DNA of 64,000 bases, taken from NCBI GenBank assembly GCA_902386205.1, contig CABMIH010000088.1, positions 16,418 to 80,417 on the forward strand, written 5' to 3'. The DNA is from an uncultured archaeon. GTDB taxonomy: Archaea; Halobacteriota; Methanosarcinia; Methanosarcinales; Methanoperedenaceae. Of the stretch, positions 1-8,270 are shown piece by piece. The position numbers and the translations under genes are program-made. Within the stretch, counting starts at the first letter, position 1. Every line of letters begins with the position of its first letter. The notes under the pieces were generated by a model that was given only the letters and a program-made list of their open reading frames with translations, did no database searches and was not told the origin of the DNA.

Positions 1-1169
1 AAGTAAAAAAAGAAGGCGATGATGCTCTAAAAAAGTTCACAAAGGAATTCGATGGGGCAGATATAGTGAATATTGAAGTGGAAGATATCGAGATAGAAAA
101 TGCATACGAAGAGGTAGAACCAGAACTTATTGAAGCGCTGGAAAATGCTGCCGCAAATATTGCAGCCTATCATGGCAGCCAGGTGGAAGCGGGTCTTTCG
201 CTTACAGAAGTTGAGCCTGGTCTTACCCTTGGTTACAAAGTAACACCTATCGCAAGCGTGGGCGTCTATGTGCCAGGCGGAACTGCGGCATATCCTTCCA
301 CTGCCCTGATGACCATAATTCCGGCAAAAGTAGCAGGGGTTATGGAAGTAATAGCATGTACGCCGCCAAATAAAGATGGTAAAATCAACCCGCTTACCCT
401 GGTAGCTGCAGATATGGCAGGGGCGGACAGGATATTCAAAGTTGGCGGGGCGCAGGCGATTGCAGCCATGGCTTTTGGAACAGAGACCATACCATCGGTG
501 GATAAGATAGTGGGGCCAGGCAGCGTTTATGTTACAGCAGCAAAGATGCTTGTCAGGAACACAGTCGAGATAGATTTTCCAGCAGGCCCTTCCGAGGTAG
601 TTGTTCTTGCAGACGAAAGCCAGGAGGCAGGCTGGATTGCGGCAGACATGATAGCGCAGGTCGAGCATGACCCAAAGGCTACAGCTATCCTGATCACAAC
701 TTCTTCCCAACTTGCAAAGGAAGTAAAAAAAGAACTTGAGATTCAGTCAAAAATTCTGCCAAGAAGGGATATTATTGAAAAATCTTTAGAACACGCTGCC
801 ATTTTGATAGCAAACCATTTGGATGAAAGTATAGTTACGTCAAACAAGCTTGCTCCGGAGCATTTAGAGATTATGGTAGCTGATCCATTAAGCGTTCTTG
901 AAAAGATACAGCATGCAGGTTCTATCTCCGTGGGCAAATATGCACCTGCTGCTGCAGGTGATTATGCTTCCGGCACTAACCATGTACTTCCGACAGGAGG
1001 ATATGCGAGGATGGTGTCAGCCCTGAACGTAGACCATTTTATCAAGAAATCCTGTGTGCAAATAATAAACGAATTCGGGCTAAAAAATTTAAAGGATACT
1101 ATTGTCAAATTGGCTGAGGTTGAGGGATTTCAAGGTCACGTTGCATCCATCGAGAAAAGATTCAGGTAA
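1..1169 (+). CDS. hisD: Histidinol dehydrogenase, 5' end outside window
   Basis: The enzyme oxidises L-histidinol to L-histidine with two NAD+, the last step of histidine synthesis. The reading frame is open from base 3, and the residues encoded there (GDDAL..FTKEFDG) fit the N-terminal part of the family, so the GTG at 66 is not the start and the gene enters from the left. Visible family motifs are the GPGSVYV and FPAGPSE segments, QVEHDP and the APEHLE segment with catalytic Glu/His and metal-ligand residues. About 388 residues are present, against the usual 420-430. The gene ends convergently, 12 bases before the arginine decarboxylase gene. A long antisense frame over it is a shadow. Confidence 0.96.
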   Translation, partial: VKKEGDDALKKFTKEFDGADIVNIEVEDIEIENAYEEVEPELIEALENAAANIAAYHGSQVEAGLSLTEVEPGLTLGYKVTPIASVGVYVPGGTAAYPSTALMTIIPAKVAGVMEVIACTPPNKDGKINPLTLVAADMAGADRIFKVGGAQAIAAMAFGTETIPSVDKIVGPGSVYVTAAKMLVRNTVEIDFPAGPSEVVVLADESQEAGWIAADMIAQVEHDPKATAILITTSSQLAKEVKKELEIQSKILPRRDIIEKSLEHAAILIANHLDESIVTSNKLAPEHLEIMVADPLSVLEKIQHAGSISVGKYAPAAAGDYASGTNHVLPTGGYARMVSALNVDHFIKKSCVQIINEFGLKNLKDTIVKLAEVEGFQGHVASIEKRFR

Positions 1170-1181
1170 AAATACCATTTC

Positions 1182-1724
1182 TCATTCAATGAATACTGCA
1201 GCAGCAAATACGGTAGTCCATAATCCGTCTTTATTCCCCTCAGCTGACTGGCAGATATTAGAGGTCTTGAATATGTGGCCGCTTGCCTTGTATATCTGCT
1301 TTCTCTCATCCCATGCCCTGTTTATATCGAATTCAATACCCAGGGTTGTTGCAAGCATCGTGGCTGCAAGGTCTTCCGCATATTCCCCTGCCTTTTTTGC
1401 AATTTCCCCAAACGAATGATGCTCGGATAGATATCCATAAACACTGGTATCTTTCGGAATAGCAACCCCAATCGCTGCAGCCATTAATCGATTAGGCTCA
1501 TTGGTTTCATTCCTTGCGATTACGCAGAATGTTATCTGGCCCGGGTTTAAATTCTTTAATCCCTCCTCTTTTGGAATTATCCTGCAATTTGGAGGCAAGA
1601 TGCTTGATACTGAAACAAGGTTACATTTCTCAACACCTGCTTCCCTCAATGCAAGCTCAAATGAAGTAAGCCTGTCCTTATGTACTCCTACTCCTTTTGT
1701 GAAAAATATTTTTTTTGGGATCAT
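1182..1724 (-). CDS. pdaD: Pyruvoyl-dependent arginine decarboxylase
   Basis: Decarboxylates arginine to agmatine, the entry to archaeal polyamine and agmatidine synthesis. The 180-residue proenzyme carries the self-cleavage site of the family: the SVSSILPP segment with the Ser40-Ser41 pair, where cleavage would give a small beta subunit and a large alpha subunit with a pyruvoyl cofactor. Length and the GVGVHKD start region match archaeal PvlArgDC. It lies 9 bases downstream of the acyl-CoA synthetase gene on the same strand, so co-transcription is plausible, although no functional link is obvious. Confidence 0.93.
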   Translation of the reverse strand: MIPKKIFFTKGVGVHKDRLTSFELALREAGVEKCNLVSVSSILPPNCRIIPKEEGLKNLNPGQITFCVIARNETNEPNRLMAAAIGVAIPKDTSVYGYLSEHHSFGEIAKKAGEYAEDLAATMLATTLGIEFDINRAWDERKQIYKASGHIFKTSNICQSAEGNKDGLWTTVFAAAVFIE

Positions 1725-1733
1725 TATTAAGCC

Positions 1734-3401
1734 TTACCTCTGCCACAAACCTTTCTCCTTGAGTTTTTCAACCAAATCTTTCTTTTTCTCAAACTCCATG
1801 ATTCGAAGCTCTCTGCGCTTGATCTTGCCGCTGATGGTTTTTGGCAGCTCTTTAACAAACTCTATGGCTCTTGGATACTTATATGGGGCAGTCATCTTCT
1901 TGACATACTGCTTTATATCTTTAACAAGTTCCTCCGAGGGTTCATAACCCTCCTTCAAGACCACAAAGACCTTGACGATCTCACCCCGCATGAGATCCGG
2001 GCTCGGTATCATCGCGCTCTCAAGAACTGCCTCATGCGAATCCACAACACTCTCAACTTCAAATGGACCGATCCTGTACCCTGAACTCTTGCAGATATCA
2101 TCTGCTCTTGATTCAAACCAGATGTATCCTGCTTCATCCATCATTGCGAGGTCTCCAGTCAGATACCAGTTACCAGTAAAGCATTCTGCGGTTTTTTCTG
2201 GTTTATTGTGATATCCTTTAAACAGCATGGGATGATCCCTGGTTACGGCGATCACCCCTTTCTCGCCTGCCTTCACTCGTTCTCCGGTTTCAGGGTTCAC
2301 GATCGCTCCCTCTACTCCTGGCGTGAACTTTCCCATCGATCCGGGCTTTATCTCCATTCCAGGCAAAGTGCAGGCAACAACACAGGTTTCAGTCTGTCCA
2401 TACCCTTCCCGAACACAAATGCCAAACTTTTCATTGAAGAATCTGATTATCCCTGGCGTGCAAGGTTCCCCGGCAGTCAAAATGACCTTCAGATCCTTCA
2501 AATCATATCTCCTGTTCGCATCATCGATCGTTGCCATAGCCCGCAATTCCGTAGGGGTCATGCATGCCCTGCTTATTCTCCATTTTTCAAGCAGTTCAAA
2601 CCATTTTTCATGGTGAAATCGTCCTGTGTAATGGAAATTCGTTGCGCCGGCATTGAGAATAGCACCAAAAGGTGCCCAGTACCATTTGGCCCATCCGGGT
2701 TCTGTCGTTGCCCAGCAAAGTTCGTCTTCATGGGTATTCCACCAGTAATATCTATTTAGCCTGTCGAAGCAGTACATCAATGAATGAGTGTGTACGACTC
2801 CTTTAGGCGCGCCCGTGGTACCGGAGGTATAATTGATAGCAAGAGGGTCACTTTTCTTGATTTTTTCAAGATCTACTTCTCTTGATGCTGAATTAATCTC
2901 CGAGCGCAGGTTTCTCCACCCCTCCCTCTCACCTAAGAAGAAAAAATTGTCAATTGAAATCTTGTCTTTGAGCGTATCCACCTCATCAGCAACTTCTGCA
3001 TCACCTGTAATTAACGCCTTGACCCCGGCATCGGAAATCCTGTATTCTATATCCTTTCTCCTTAGCATTATTGTACCAGGGACAACAACACCGCCAATTG
3101 CCCAGATACCGATGCTTGCAACATACACGTCAACTCCCCGTGGAAGTAGTACTAAAACCCGATCACCTTTTTGGATATTTGAATCTTTCAGGACATTTCC
3201 CAGTCTCATAGCATTATCCCATACTTCCCAATATGTTGCTTTCTCAACCTCACCGTCCGGATGTTCAGTAATTGCCATCAACTTTGTTCTATTCTTTGTC
3301 CATCTTCCAATATTATCGAGAAAACTGTAATCTTCGGGGATATCCCAGGTGAACTTCTTTCTCTCCTCTTCGTAATCGAATACTGTAGTTTCTTTTCCCA
3401 T
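1734..3401 (-). CDS. AMP-forming acyl-CoA synthetase (medium-chain/acetyl type)
   Basis: Activates a carboxylic acid with ATP and CoA through an acyl-adenylate. The 555-residue protein has the AMP-binding signature YTSGTTGAPKG at residues 191-201, the YGQTE motif, the YLTGDLA motif, and a C-terminal PKTISGKIKRREL segment with the catalytic lysine of the mobile domain. It resembles the medium-chain acyl-CoA synthetases of methanogens more than classical acetyl-CoA synthetase (about 650 residues), but substrate cannot be read from sequence. A good ribosome site (complement of acctcctt, 3410-3417) precedes the ATG. About 145 bases of leader lie between it and the upstream gene fragment. Confidence 0.9.
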   Translation of the reverse strand: MGKETTVFDYEEERKKFTWDIPEDYSFLDNIGRWTKNRTKLMAITEHPDGEVEKATYWEVWDNAMRLGNVLKDSNIQKGDRVLVLLPRGVDVYVASIGIWAIGGVVVPGTIMLRRKDIEYRISDAGVKALITGDAEVADEVDTLKDKISIDNFFFLGEREGWRNLRSEINSASREVDLEKIKKSDPLAINYTSGTTGAPKGVVHTHSLMYCFDRLNRYYWWNTHEDELCWATTEPGWAKWYWAPFGAILNAGATNFHYTGRFHHEKWFELLEKWRISRACMTPTELRAMATIDDANRRYDLKDLKVILTAGEPCTPGIIRFFNEKFGICVREGYGQTETCVVACTLPGMEIKPGSMGKFTPGVEGAIVNPETGERVKAGEKGVIAVTRDHPMLFKGYHNKPEKTAECFTGNWYLTGDLAMMDEAGYIWFESRADDICKSSGYRIGPFEVESVVDSHEAVLESAMIPSPDLMRGEIVKVFVVLKEGYEPSEELVKDIKQYVKKMTAPYKYPRAIEFVKELPKTISGKIKRRELRIMEFEKKKDLVEKLKEKGLWQR

Positions 3402-3547
3402 TTCATTACCTCCTTAATAAAAATCCAGCTTATTACACACGATATGAGCCTGAAGGCGAAGCCAAAAAGACCGGTTTGAGCAAATTGCAGACGTATTAAC
3501 CCCTCTTTTCTTCCAATATTCTCAACGCTTCCAGGGTAATTAAAGTT

Positions 3548-3697
3548 TTACGATAAGTGCCTGGAATATCTCACAATAGGTATGGCTTCCCCACATCTCA
3601 GGCATCTTTTATCCTTGAGATTAAAGGCAGTTACCCTGTAGCCAGAACGCCTGATACGAACCTCGCCCCATGATGAGCAGCAGTTCAGTTCTTGAAT
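3548..3697 (-). pseudogene. C-terminal remnant of an AmmeMemoRadiSam-type radical-SAM protein
   Basis: The minus strand has an open frame of about 50 codons ending at TAA 3548-3550. Its product reads, in part, RRSGYRV, then KDKRC, then RCGEAIP. This resembles the C-terminal zinc-ribbon tail of archaeal AmmeMemoRadiSam-system radical-SAM proteins, which carry a Cys pair, an R-x-GY-x-V core, a second Cys pair and 'AIP'. No start codon is present and the first Cys pair looks degraded (CC instead of CxxC), so this is a broken fragment. It overlaps the 3' end of the ribbon-helix-helix gene in another frame. The identification is from memory of the family. Confidence 0.45.
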
Positions 3698-3912
3698 TCA
3701 TAATGGTCAGGCCATTTCTCCGGAGGTTTGAATGGAGGCGGATATTCTGGAATCGGATGAACATCTATCTCTCCTCGTTTTCTCCATGCGATCAGACCTG
3801 CTTTTATCAGGGCGATTATGGCCTCTTCTTTTTCCTTATAGATTCCTCGGGACACCAGATTTTCTATACCTTCTTCTAAATCTGAAGGCAAATGTAAGAT
3901 GATTTCTCCCAT
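3685..3912 (-). CDS. Small ribbon-helix-helix-like protein
   Basis: A 75-residue protein. Residues 1-45 read as a short strand (EIILHLP) followed by two helices with the spacing GIENLVSRGIYKEKEEAI and ALIKAGLIAW. That is the pattern of archaeal ribbon-helix-helix DNA-binding or antitoxin proteins. The rest is proline-rich (PEYPPPFKPPEKWP) and may form a partner-binding tail. No toxin gene lies next to it. The DNA-binding assignment rests on pattern only. Its 3' end overlaps the radical-SAM remnant. Confidence 0.6.
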   Translation of the reverse strand: MGEIILHLPSDLEEGIENLVSRGIYKEKEEAIIALIKAGLIAWRKRGEIDVHPIPEYPPPFKPPEKWPDHYEFKN

Positions 3913-4037
3913 GGTTTAAAATTAGCATGTTTTGACAAATAGATTTCCAAAATACTTTTTCTATTCATGGATTCACCATTTGGTCCAGTGGGTTTAAGCC
4001 TGCAAAGGGAAGATAATTAAGAAATGAAACACAAGAG

Positions 4038-4559
4038 ATGAAATACATTTATATTCAGCCAATTTGTGAGGTCGGAGAGGAATTATTGGGGTATCTTGTA
4101 ATCAAGTTAGAAGGGATCTATGGCTACCCCTGCAGGATCGCTCCGCCTTTCAGGGTTCCCGAGTCTTCATATAGCGCTGATAGGGATCAGTACAATGCTG
4201 AAATCATAGTTGAAAAGATAATGGAAAAGATGCCCATTAATGCGGAGAAGCTCCTTTGCGTGGTTGATGTTGACCTGTTTGTGCCTGACCTGAACTTCGT
4301 CTTCGGATTAGCCGCTGGCAATGCTGCGATTATATCCCTGGCAAGGTTAAGGCCTGAGTACTACGGAGAGAAGGAGAATGAATATTTGTTCAGGGAACGC
4401 ACCTTAAAGGAAGCAATTCATGAGCTTGGTCATACATTTGGTTTGCATCATTGCCACGATATTAGATGTATAATGCATTTCTCAAACCGCCTTGAGGACA
4501 CAGATATCAAAGGCCCTGGTTTCTGTGAGGTATGTTCAGCCAGAATTAGAAGGAAATAA
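4038..4559 (+). CDS. amzA: Archaemetzincin, zinc metallopeptidase
   Basis: A 173-residue cytoplasmic metallopeptidase of the archaemetzincin family (M54). The zinc site is H128-E129-x-x-H132-x-x-G135-x-x-H138. It is followed immediately by C139-x4-C144, Met146 (Met-turn), and C163-x-x-C166, the second zinc-binding Cys set that marks the family. Length is typical. The physiological substrate is unknown. The start is the ATG at 4038, just after GAG(A) bases in the leader. It is followed 4 bases later by a zinc-ribbon ORF on the same strand. Confidence 0.95.
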   Translation: MKYIYIQPICEVGEELLGYLVIKLEGIYGYPCRIAPPFRVPESSYSADRDQYNAEIIVEKIMEKMPINAEKLLCVVDVDLFVPDLNFVFGLAAGNAAIISLARLRPEYYGEKENEYLFRERTLKEAIHELGHTFGLHHCHDIRCIMHFSNRLEDTDIKGPGFCEVCSARIRRK

Positions 4560-4563
4560 AGTC

Positions 4564-4758
4564 ATGTATCCGTATTCACCAAGGACTGAGAATGCTAAAT
4601 GCGTTATCTGCGGCCGTTCTTCTTCCCTTATTTCCAAAGCTATAGGGATATGCGGTGACTGTATCAGGAAGAAACCTGAGGAAGCCCTCGCTGCGGTAAG
4701 GAGAGTTCGCGCCGAAAGCAGAAGATATGCTCATTCAAAAGGAAGAGAGTATGGCTAG
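4564..4758 (+). CDS. Short zinc-ribbon ORF, possible N-terminal fragment of a radical-SAM protein
   Basis: A 64-residue ORF starting at ATG 4564 directly after amzA. It contains CVICG at about residue 13 and CGDCIRK about 20 residues later, then EEALAAVRRVRAESRR. This layout resembles the N-terminal zinc-ribbon extension of archaeal AmmeMemoRadiSam-like radical-SAM proteins, in which the Cys set is followed by an 'eal...H..sR..fgLP' linker into the SAM domain. Here the frame stops before any radical-SAM core, so the gene looks truncated. It may be a free-standing zinc-ribbon protein instead. A matching C-terminal fragment lies at 3548-3697 on the other strand. Confidence 0.5.
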   Translation: MYPYSPRTENAKCVICGRSSSLISKAIGICGDCIRKKPEEALAAVRRVRAESRRYAHSKGREYG

Positions 4759-4774
4759 CAATCTTTCTTGTTTT

Positions 4775-5611
4775 CTACTTGGAAAGCGGTATAACTATTA
4801 AAGAAGTAATATACATCTGCGCTAAAATGATTATCCCAAGTGTCAATATGAGGAAAAAAAAGTCAACGGTTCCCAGTTTTTTCTTGCCCACATAAACGTG
4901 TGCATCGGCATTATATCCCCTGCAGAGCATGCTCTGGTATGTTCGTTCGCCCTGCTCATATGAGCGTATGAACAGGGAACTGATGGTGTAGCCCACCTGT
5001 GTAAGTTTCCATCTTCGGGGCACATTTTTGTTCCAGATGTCAAAGCACCTGGTTTTCTGCGCCGTCCTTATCCGCCCGAGAATATTCCAGAAAACAAAGA
5101 TATAACGCACCATCATGGTAAAAAGGAGGGCCAATTCCCTGGGCAAGCCGAGCCTGCGGGCCGAAGCAACAAGTTCACTCATGGACATTGTGGAAGATAT
5201 GAGTATCACTGCGGTTATGCATACAATGAATTTGGCGAACACGATGGCGCCGAATAACGTGCCTTCCCGGGTTATCTCAAGCCCCATCGGCAGGGTGTAT
5301 ATGACCGTGAAATCTGTGGTGAATGGCTGCCTCAAGAACGGCTGGAATACTGCTAATCCAAACCCGAAAGGAAGCGCCATGGCAAACCTGAAGGCGATGT
5401 ATGAAAAGTCAAGCCTTGCAGAAAGCATGAGAACTATCAGATAGAGTTCAAGCAGCCCGAATTTCATGAAATTCATGGTATCCATGCGCGGAAGGGCAAC
5501 CGCATAAACGATGATGGCCAGCGCCATCAGGATTTTGATCCTGCCGTCAATGCCATGTATAGGGGTTTTCCTGTAAGTCTCGCGTTCGATCTCCCCAAGG
5601 GATATGTGCAT
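4775..5611 (-). CDS. cbiQ: Energy-coupling factor transmembrane protein, nickel/cobalt transporter
   Basis: The T component of a group I ECF transporter, coupling ATPase motion to the metal-binding membrane subunit. The 278-residue protein has about five hydrophobic helices and the cytoplasmic coupling-helix segments expected of CbiQ/NikQ (ASARRLGLP around the middle, and the later RSYEQGERTYQSMLCRGY). It is the last gene of an M(N)-O-Q operon and begins one base after the ATPase gene. The likely nickel specificity is inferred from the NikR-like operator at 7434-7461. Confidence 0.9.
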   Translation of the reverse strand: MHISLGEIERETYRKTPIHGIDGRIKILMALAIIVYAVALPRMDTMNFMKFGLLELYLIVLMLSARLDFSYIAFRFAMALPFGFGLAVFQPFLRQPFTTDFTVIYTLPMGLEITREGTLFGAIVFAKFIVCITAVILISSTMSMSELVASARRLGLPRELALLFTMMVRYIFVFWNILGRIRTAQKTRCFDIWNKNVPRRWKLTQVGYTISSLFIRSYEQGERTYQSMLCRGYNADAHVYVGKKKLGTVDFFFLILTLGIIILAQMYITSLIVIPLSK

Positions 5612-5612
5612 C

Positions 5613-6437
5613 CTATTTCACGACCCGCAGTAGTTCGTCCCGCGCCTCTTCAAGCGTGAACTTGACTTTGACGGGTACGCCTTCTTCCTGGAGCATTTCG
5701 ATGAGCTGGGCAACGATAGGTAAGCGCAGGTGTGTTTTCCGGATGAGTTCGTCAGTTGAAAATATTTCATCCGGGCTGCCATCCCCGATTATCTTCCCTG
5801 ATGACATGATACAGACCCTGTCAGCAAGCAGCGGCACTATGTCCACTTCATGGGTGGCAATGATCGTGGTTATGCCAAGGTACCTGTTCATCTCGTTTAT
5901 CAGCCTGATGAGACGTACGGCCCCGCCGGGGTCAAGTCCTGCTGTGGGCTCATCAAGCACAAGAACCTCCGGCTGCATTGCAAGAATGCCTGCTATTGCG
6001 ACCTTCTTTTTTTCACCTGTGCTCAGGTGGTGCGGTGCCCTTTCCTCAAAACCTGTAAGGCGCACGGTCTCAAGCGACTCACGCACGCGTTTTTCAATGA
6101 CATCCTCGCTGAGGCCAAGATTCATGGGACCAAAGGCCACATCCTGTTTCACTGTGGGTGCGAATATCTGGTCATCTGGGTCCTGGAATACCAATCCCAC
6201 GGTTCTCCTGGCATCGAGTATGTTCTTATTGTTAATAGGTTCGCCTTTAATCAGGACCTCACCACTTGTCGGTTTAAGTATTCCGTTGAAGTGTTTGAAA
6301 AGTGTGGATTTGCCTGCGCCGTTCGCTCCGATGAGGGCTATCCGTTCCCCCGGTCTTGCTGTGAAATTGACGCTGTCAAGCGCCTTTATTTTTCCCCTGT
6401 AGATATGGGTCAGGTTGCGGGTTTCTATTATGTTCAT
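5613..6437 (-). CDS. cbiO: ECF transporter ATPase, nickel/cobalt
   Basis: The 274-residue ATP-binding subunit powering metal uptake by the NikM/CbiM system. Walker A is GANGAGKST at residues 37-45. The signature region is LSTGEKKKVAIAG (a variant of LSGGQ, usual in this family), followed by Walker B LVLDEPTAGLD and the switch His in IATHEVD. It starts one base after the end of the MN gene and is followed one base later by the Q gene, so translation is probably coupled. Confidence 0.93.
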   Translation of the reverse strand: MNIIETRNLTHIYRGKIKALDSVNFTARPGERIALIGANGAGKSTLFKHFNGILKPTSGEVLIKGEPINNKNILDARRTVGLVFQDPDDQIFAPTVKQDVAFGPMNLGLSEDVIEKRVRESLETVRLTGFEERAPHHLSTGEKKKVAIAGILAMQPEVLVLDEPTAGLDPGGAVRLIRLINEMNRYLGITTIIATHEVDIVPLLADRVCIMSSGKIIGDGSPDEIFSTDELIRKTHLRLPIVAQLIEMLQEEGVPVKVKFTLEEARDELLRVVK

Positions 6438-6438
6438 T

Positions 6439-7377
6439 TTAAACCTTTTTCAATATTTTCATAATGCCAAGCCAGAGAATCAGTATCACTGCCAGTCCTA
6501 TGACAATAGCGGCTATTTCACCTGTTTTACCAAAACCGGCTATTGAATAACCAGGGAATATGGGAGTGATCGGGGATACTGCGCTGTTGATCCCGTTTTT
6601 TATGACCATGCTTGCTGTCTGCCCAAGGCCATCGGGATTGCTGGACGCAAGAAATGGCGCAGCTATCGCGATCCCGGCAAACGCAATAATACATGCCGCA
6701 GCAACCTTTGCTGTGCTGACTTTATTGTGGGCCCCGTTCATAACGATCTCAGGTTTGGCTTTGGCTATGGCCCCAAATACTATGACAGTTATCATGCCTT
6801 CTCCTATCCCTGCCACACCTTGGAATATTCCCATGAGGACGACACCCTGCTTTAGCGGGAATGTGCCTGCAAGCCACAGTTCGAAAGCAAGCGCGATAGC
6901 AGGCAGTATCATGCTGGCCCATGCACCGGCGAACATGGCAACAGGACGTTTTACAGAGAGTTTTGAGAGGCCGATGTAGGTATAGTAACCCATGAATCCC
7001 CCGATAATTCCCATGTTCACTATGTTCGCACCCATGACAGTTAATCCGCCATCACCGAAGAGTATGAACTGCACGGCAAGGACCGATGTCATCAACAGTA
7101 CCGCGGCCCAGGGACTTGCAAATATTATCGCCGCAAGCGCCGCGCCCACTATATGCCAGCTTACCCCGCCCATCATGGGTATCGGGACAAGAAGGCTCGC
7201 TGCGATATTTATTGTTTGTAAAACGAACATCCCGGCGGCCACTACTGCCAGCAGGGGTAACATATCTTCATTCATATCCTTCCTGGCCCATTTTATCGAT
7301 CTTGCGATAAAAACAAGGGCTATTATCCAGTAAATCGCGGCCTGGTCGAGCGGTATGTAGCCGTCGGGAATGTGCAA
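6439..7377 (-). CDS. cbiM: Nickel/cobalt ECF substrate-specific subunit, MN fusion
   Basis: A membrane protein of 312 residues fusing the metal-binding M subunit with the small N subunit. The mature N-terminus MHIPDG supplies the metal ligands (terminal amino group, His2) typical of CbiM/NikM. The internal motifs SWHIVGAA and NMGIIGGF follow. The last ~100 residues carry an N-like domain with the NPDGL motif and a final membrane helix. The start is a TTG codon at 7375-7377, fixed by the HIPDG motif and by an acctcc complement (7385-7390) seven bases upstream. A perfect NikR-type inverted repeat sits about 57 bases upstream, so nickel-dependent repression is likely. Confidence 0.92.
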   Translation of the reverse strand: MHIPDGYIPLDQAAIYWIIALVFIARSIKWARKDMNEDMLPLLAVVAAGMFVLQTINIAASLLVPIPMMGGVSWHIVGAALAAIIFASPWAAVLLMTSVLAVQFILFGDGGLTVMGANIVNMGIIGGFMGYYTYIGLSKLSVKRPVAMFAGAWASMILPAIALAFELWLAGTFPLKQGVVLMGIFQGVAGIGEGMITVIVFGAIAKAKPEIVMNGAHNKVSTAKVAAACIIAFAGIAIAAPFLASSNPDGLGQTASMVIKNGINSAVSPITPIFPGYSIAGFGKTGEIAAIVIGLAVILILWLGIMKILKKV

Positions 7378-7433
7378 ATTATATACCTCCTTAAATAAAT
7401 TTTATTAACAATTTTTAATTTTACGCCCATATA

Positions 7434-7461
7434 GTATTACGAATTTGTAATTTTGTAATAC
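7434..7461. promoter_or_regulatory. NikR-type operator upstream of nickel transporter operon
   Basis: GTATTA (7434-7439), 16 bases, then TAATAC (7456-7461). The perfect symmetry extends outward and inward to TAGTATTAC-N14-GTAATACTA (7432-7463). The geometry is the same as that of the E. coli NikR operator (GTATGA-N16-TCATAC). Its position just upstream of the transporter start fits repression when nickel is plentiful. No nikR gene is in the window. Confidence 0.7.
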
Positions 7462-7557
7462 TACAGGATAGTGCATAATAAATCGTTATAGTATATGTAT
7501 ATTTTGATTCGTTGTTTTTGTGCTTCAAAGGCAGTTTTGGACTTTGCCGGGGTTACT

Positions 7558-8211
7558 TCATCTTCCGAATCTGCGCTGCCGTTTCTGGTAATCCCTGATA
7601 ACCCTCAGGAAATCCACCTTGTGGAAATCCAGCCAGTTGACATCTGTGAAATAAAGCTCCGAATAAACAGATTGCCAGATAAGAAAATCAGTAAGCCTCT
7701 TGCCTCCAGCCCGTATCACAAGATCGGGCTCGGATTTGAACAATAAATGGGATTCAATTGCATTTTCATTAATATCGCCGGGATTCATGCTCCCGTTTTC
7801 TACTTTCGCCATGATCTCTTTGATCGCCCGGGTCAATTCATATTTCCCGCTGTAGCCCAGCGAAATATCAAGTCTCATCCCTTCGTTCCCTGATCTCCTT
7901 ATTTCCTTGTCCCAGCGGGTAATTATATTAATGTTCCCTGTTATGCTGGAAAGTACGGACGGTATTTCAGTGGATAGTTTTTTTCCCAGTTTTATTCCCA
8001 GTTTCGCTTCTACCTCGATAATACTGACATATACGGTCACGTTTTTTATCCCTGCTTCCCTGCACCAGGAGACAAATGACCTGAGTTTGGTATAATTATT
8101 GTCGGAAAGTAAATCACTTTCGGCAAGTGCAAGGACAATATGTTCCGGAACTTCCTGCTTTTTTATTGCCCGTTTGAGTTTCCATTCATACAATCCTGAA
8201 ATCAGTCCCAT
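7558..8211 (-). CDS. cis-Prenyltransferase-like protein lacking the catalytic N-terminal motif
   Basis: A 217-residue homologue of undecaprenyl diphosphate synthase. The C-terminal half is well conserved: PDLVIRAGGKRLTDFLIWQ, then YSELYFTDVNWLDF and the terminal RRFGR. The N-terminal half keeps the fold pattern (FVSWCREAGIKNVTVYV). However, where active enzymes have H-x-A-x-I-M-D-G-N-x-R-W, this protein reads HIVLALAESDLL, with neither the catalytic Asp nor the Asn-Gly-Arg set. It is therefore probably the non-catalytic partner of a heteromeric cis-prenyltransferase, as with Nus1/NgBR and as reported for Methanosarcina. It is divergent, 59 bases apart, from a DUF92 gene of likely polyprenol metabolism. 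Confidence 0.82.
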   Translation of the reverse strand: MGLISGLYEWKLKRAIKKQEVPEHIVLALAESDLLSDNNYTKLRSFVSWCREAGIKNVTVYVSIIEVEAKLGIKLGKKLSTEIPSVLSSITGNINIITRWDKEIRRSGNEGMRLDISLGYSGKYELTRAIKEIMAKVENGSMNPGDINENAIESHLLFKSEPDLVIRAGGKRLTDFLIWQSVYSELYFTDVNWLDFHKVDFLRVIRDYQKRQRRFGR

Positions 8212-8270
8212 GACTTTTTATTGGGGTGGAAGGATAAAGTATTTGCCTATTAGTACAGATTCTGTGTAAA

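Noticed and set aside
27..710. Long antisense ORF over hisD
   Set aside because: Cys/Tyr-rich shadow of a strongly conserved gene, with no family resemblance.
5656..6464. Two long plus-strand ORFs opposite cbiO
   Set aside because: Antisense frames of an obvious ABC ATPase. Ser/Pro-rich shadow composition.
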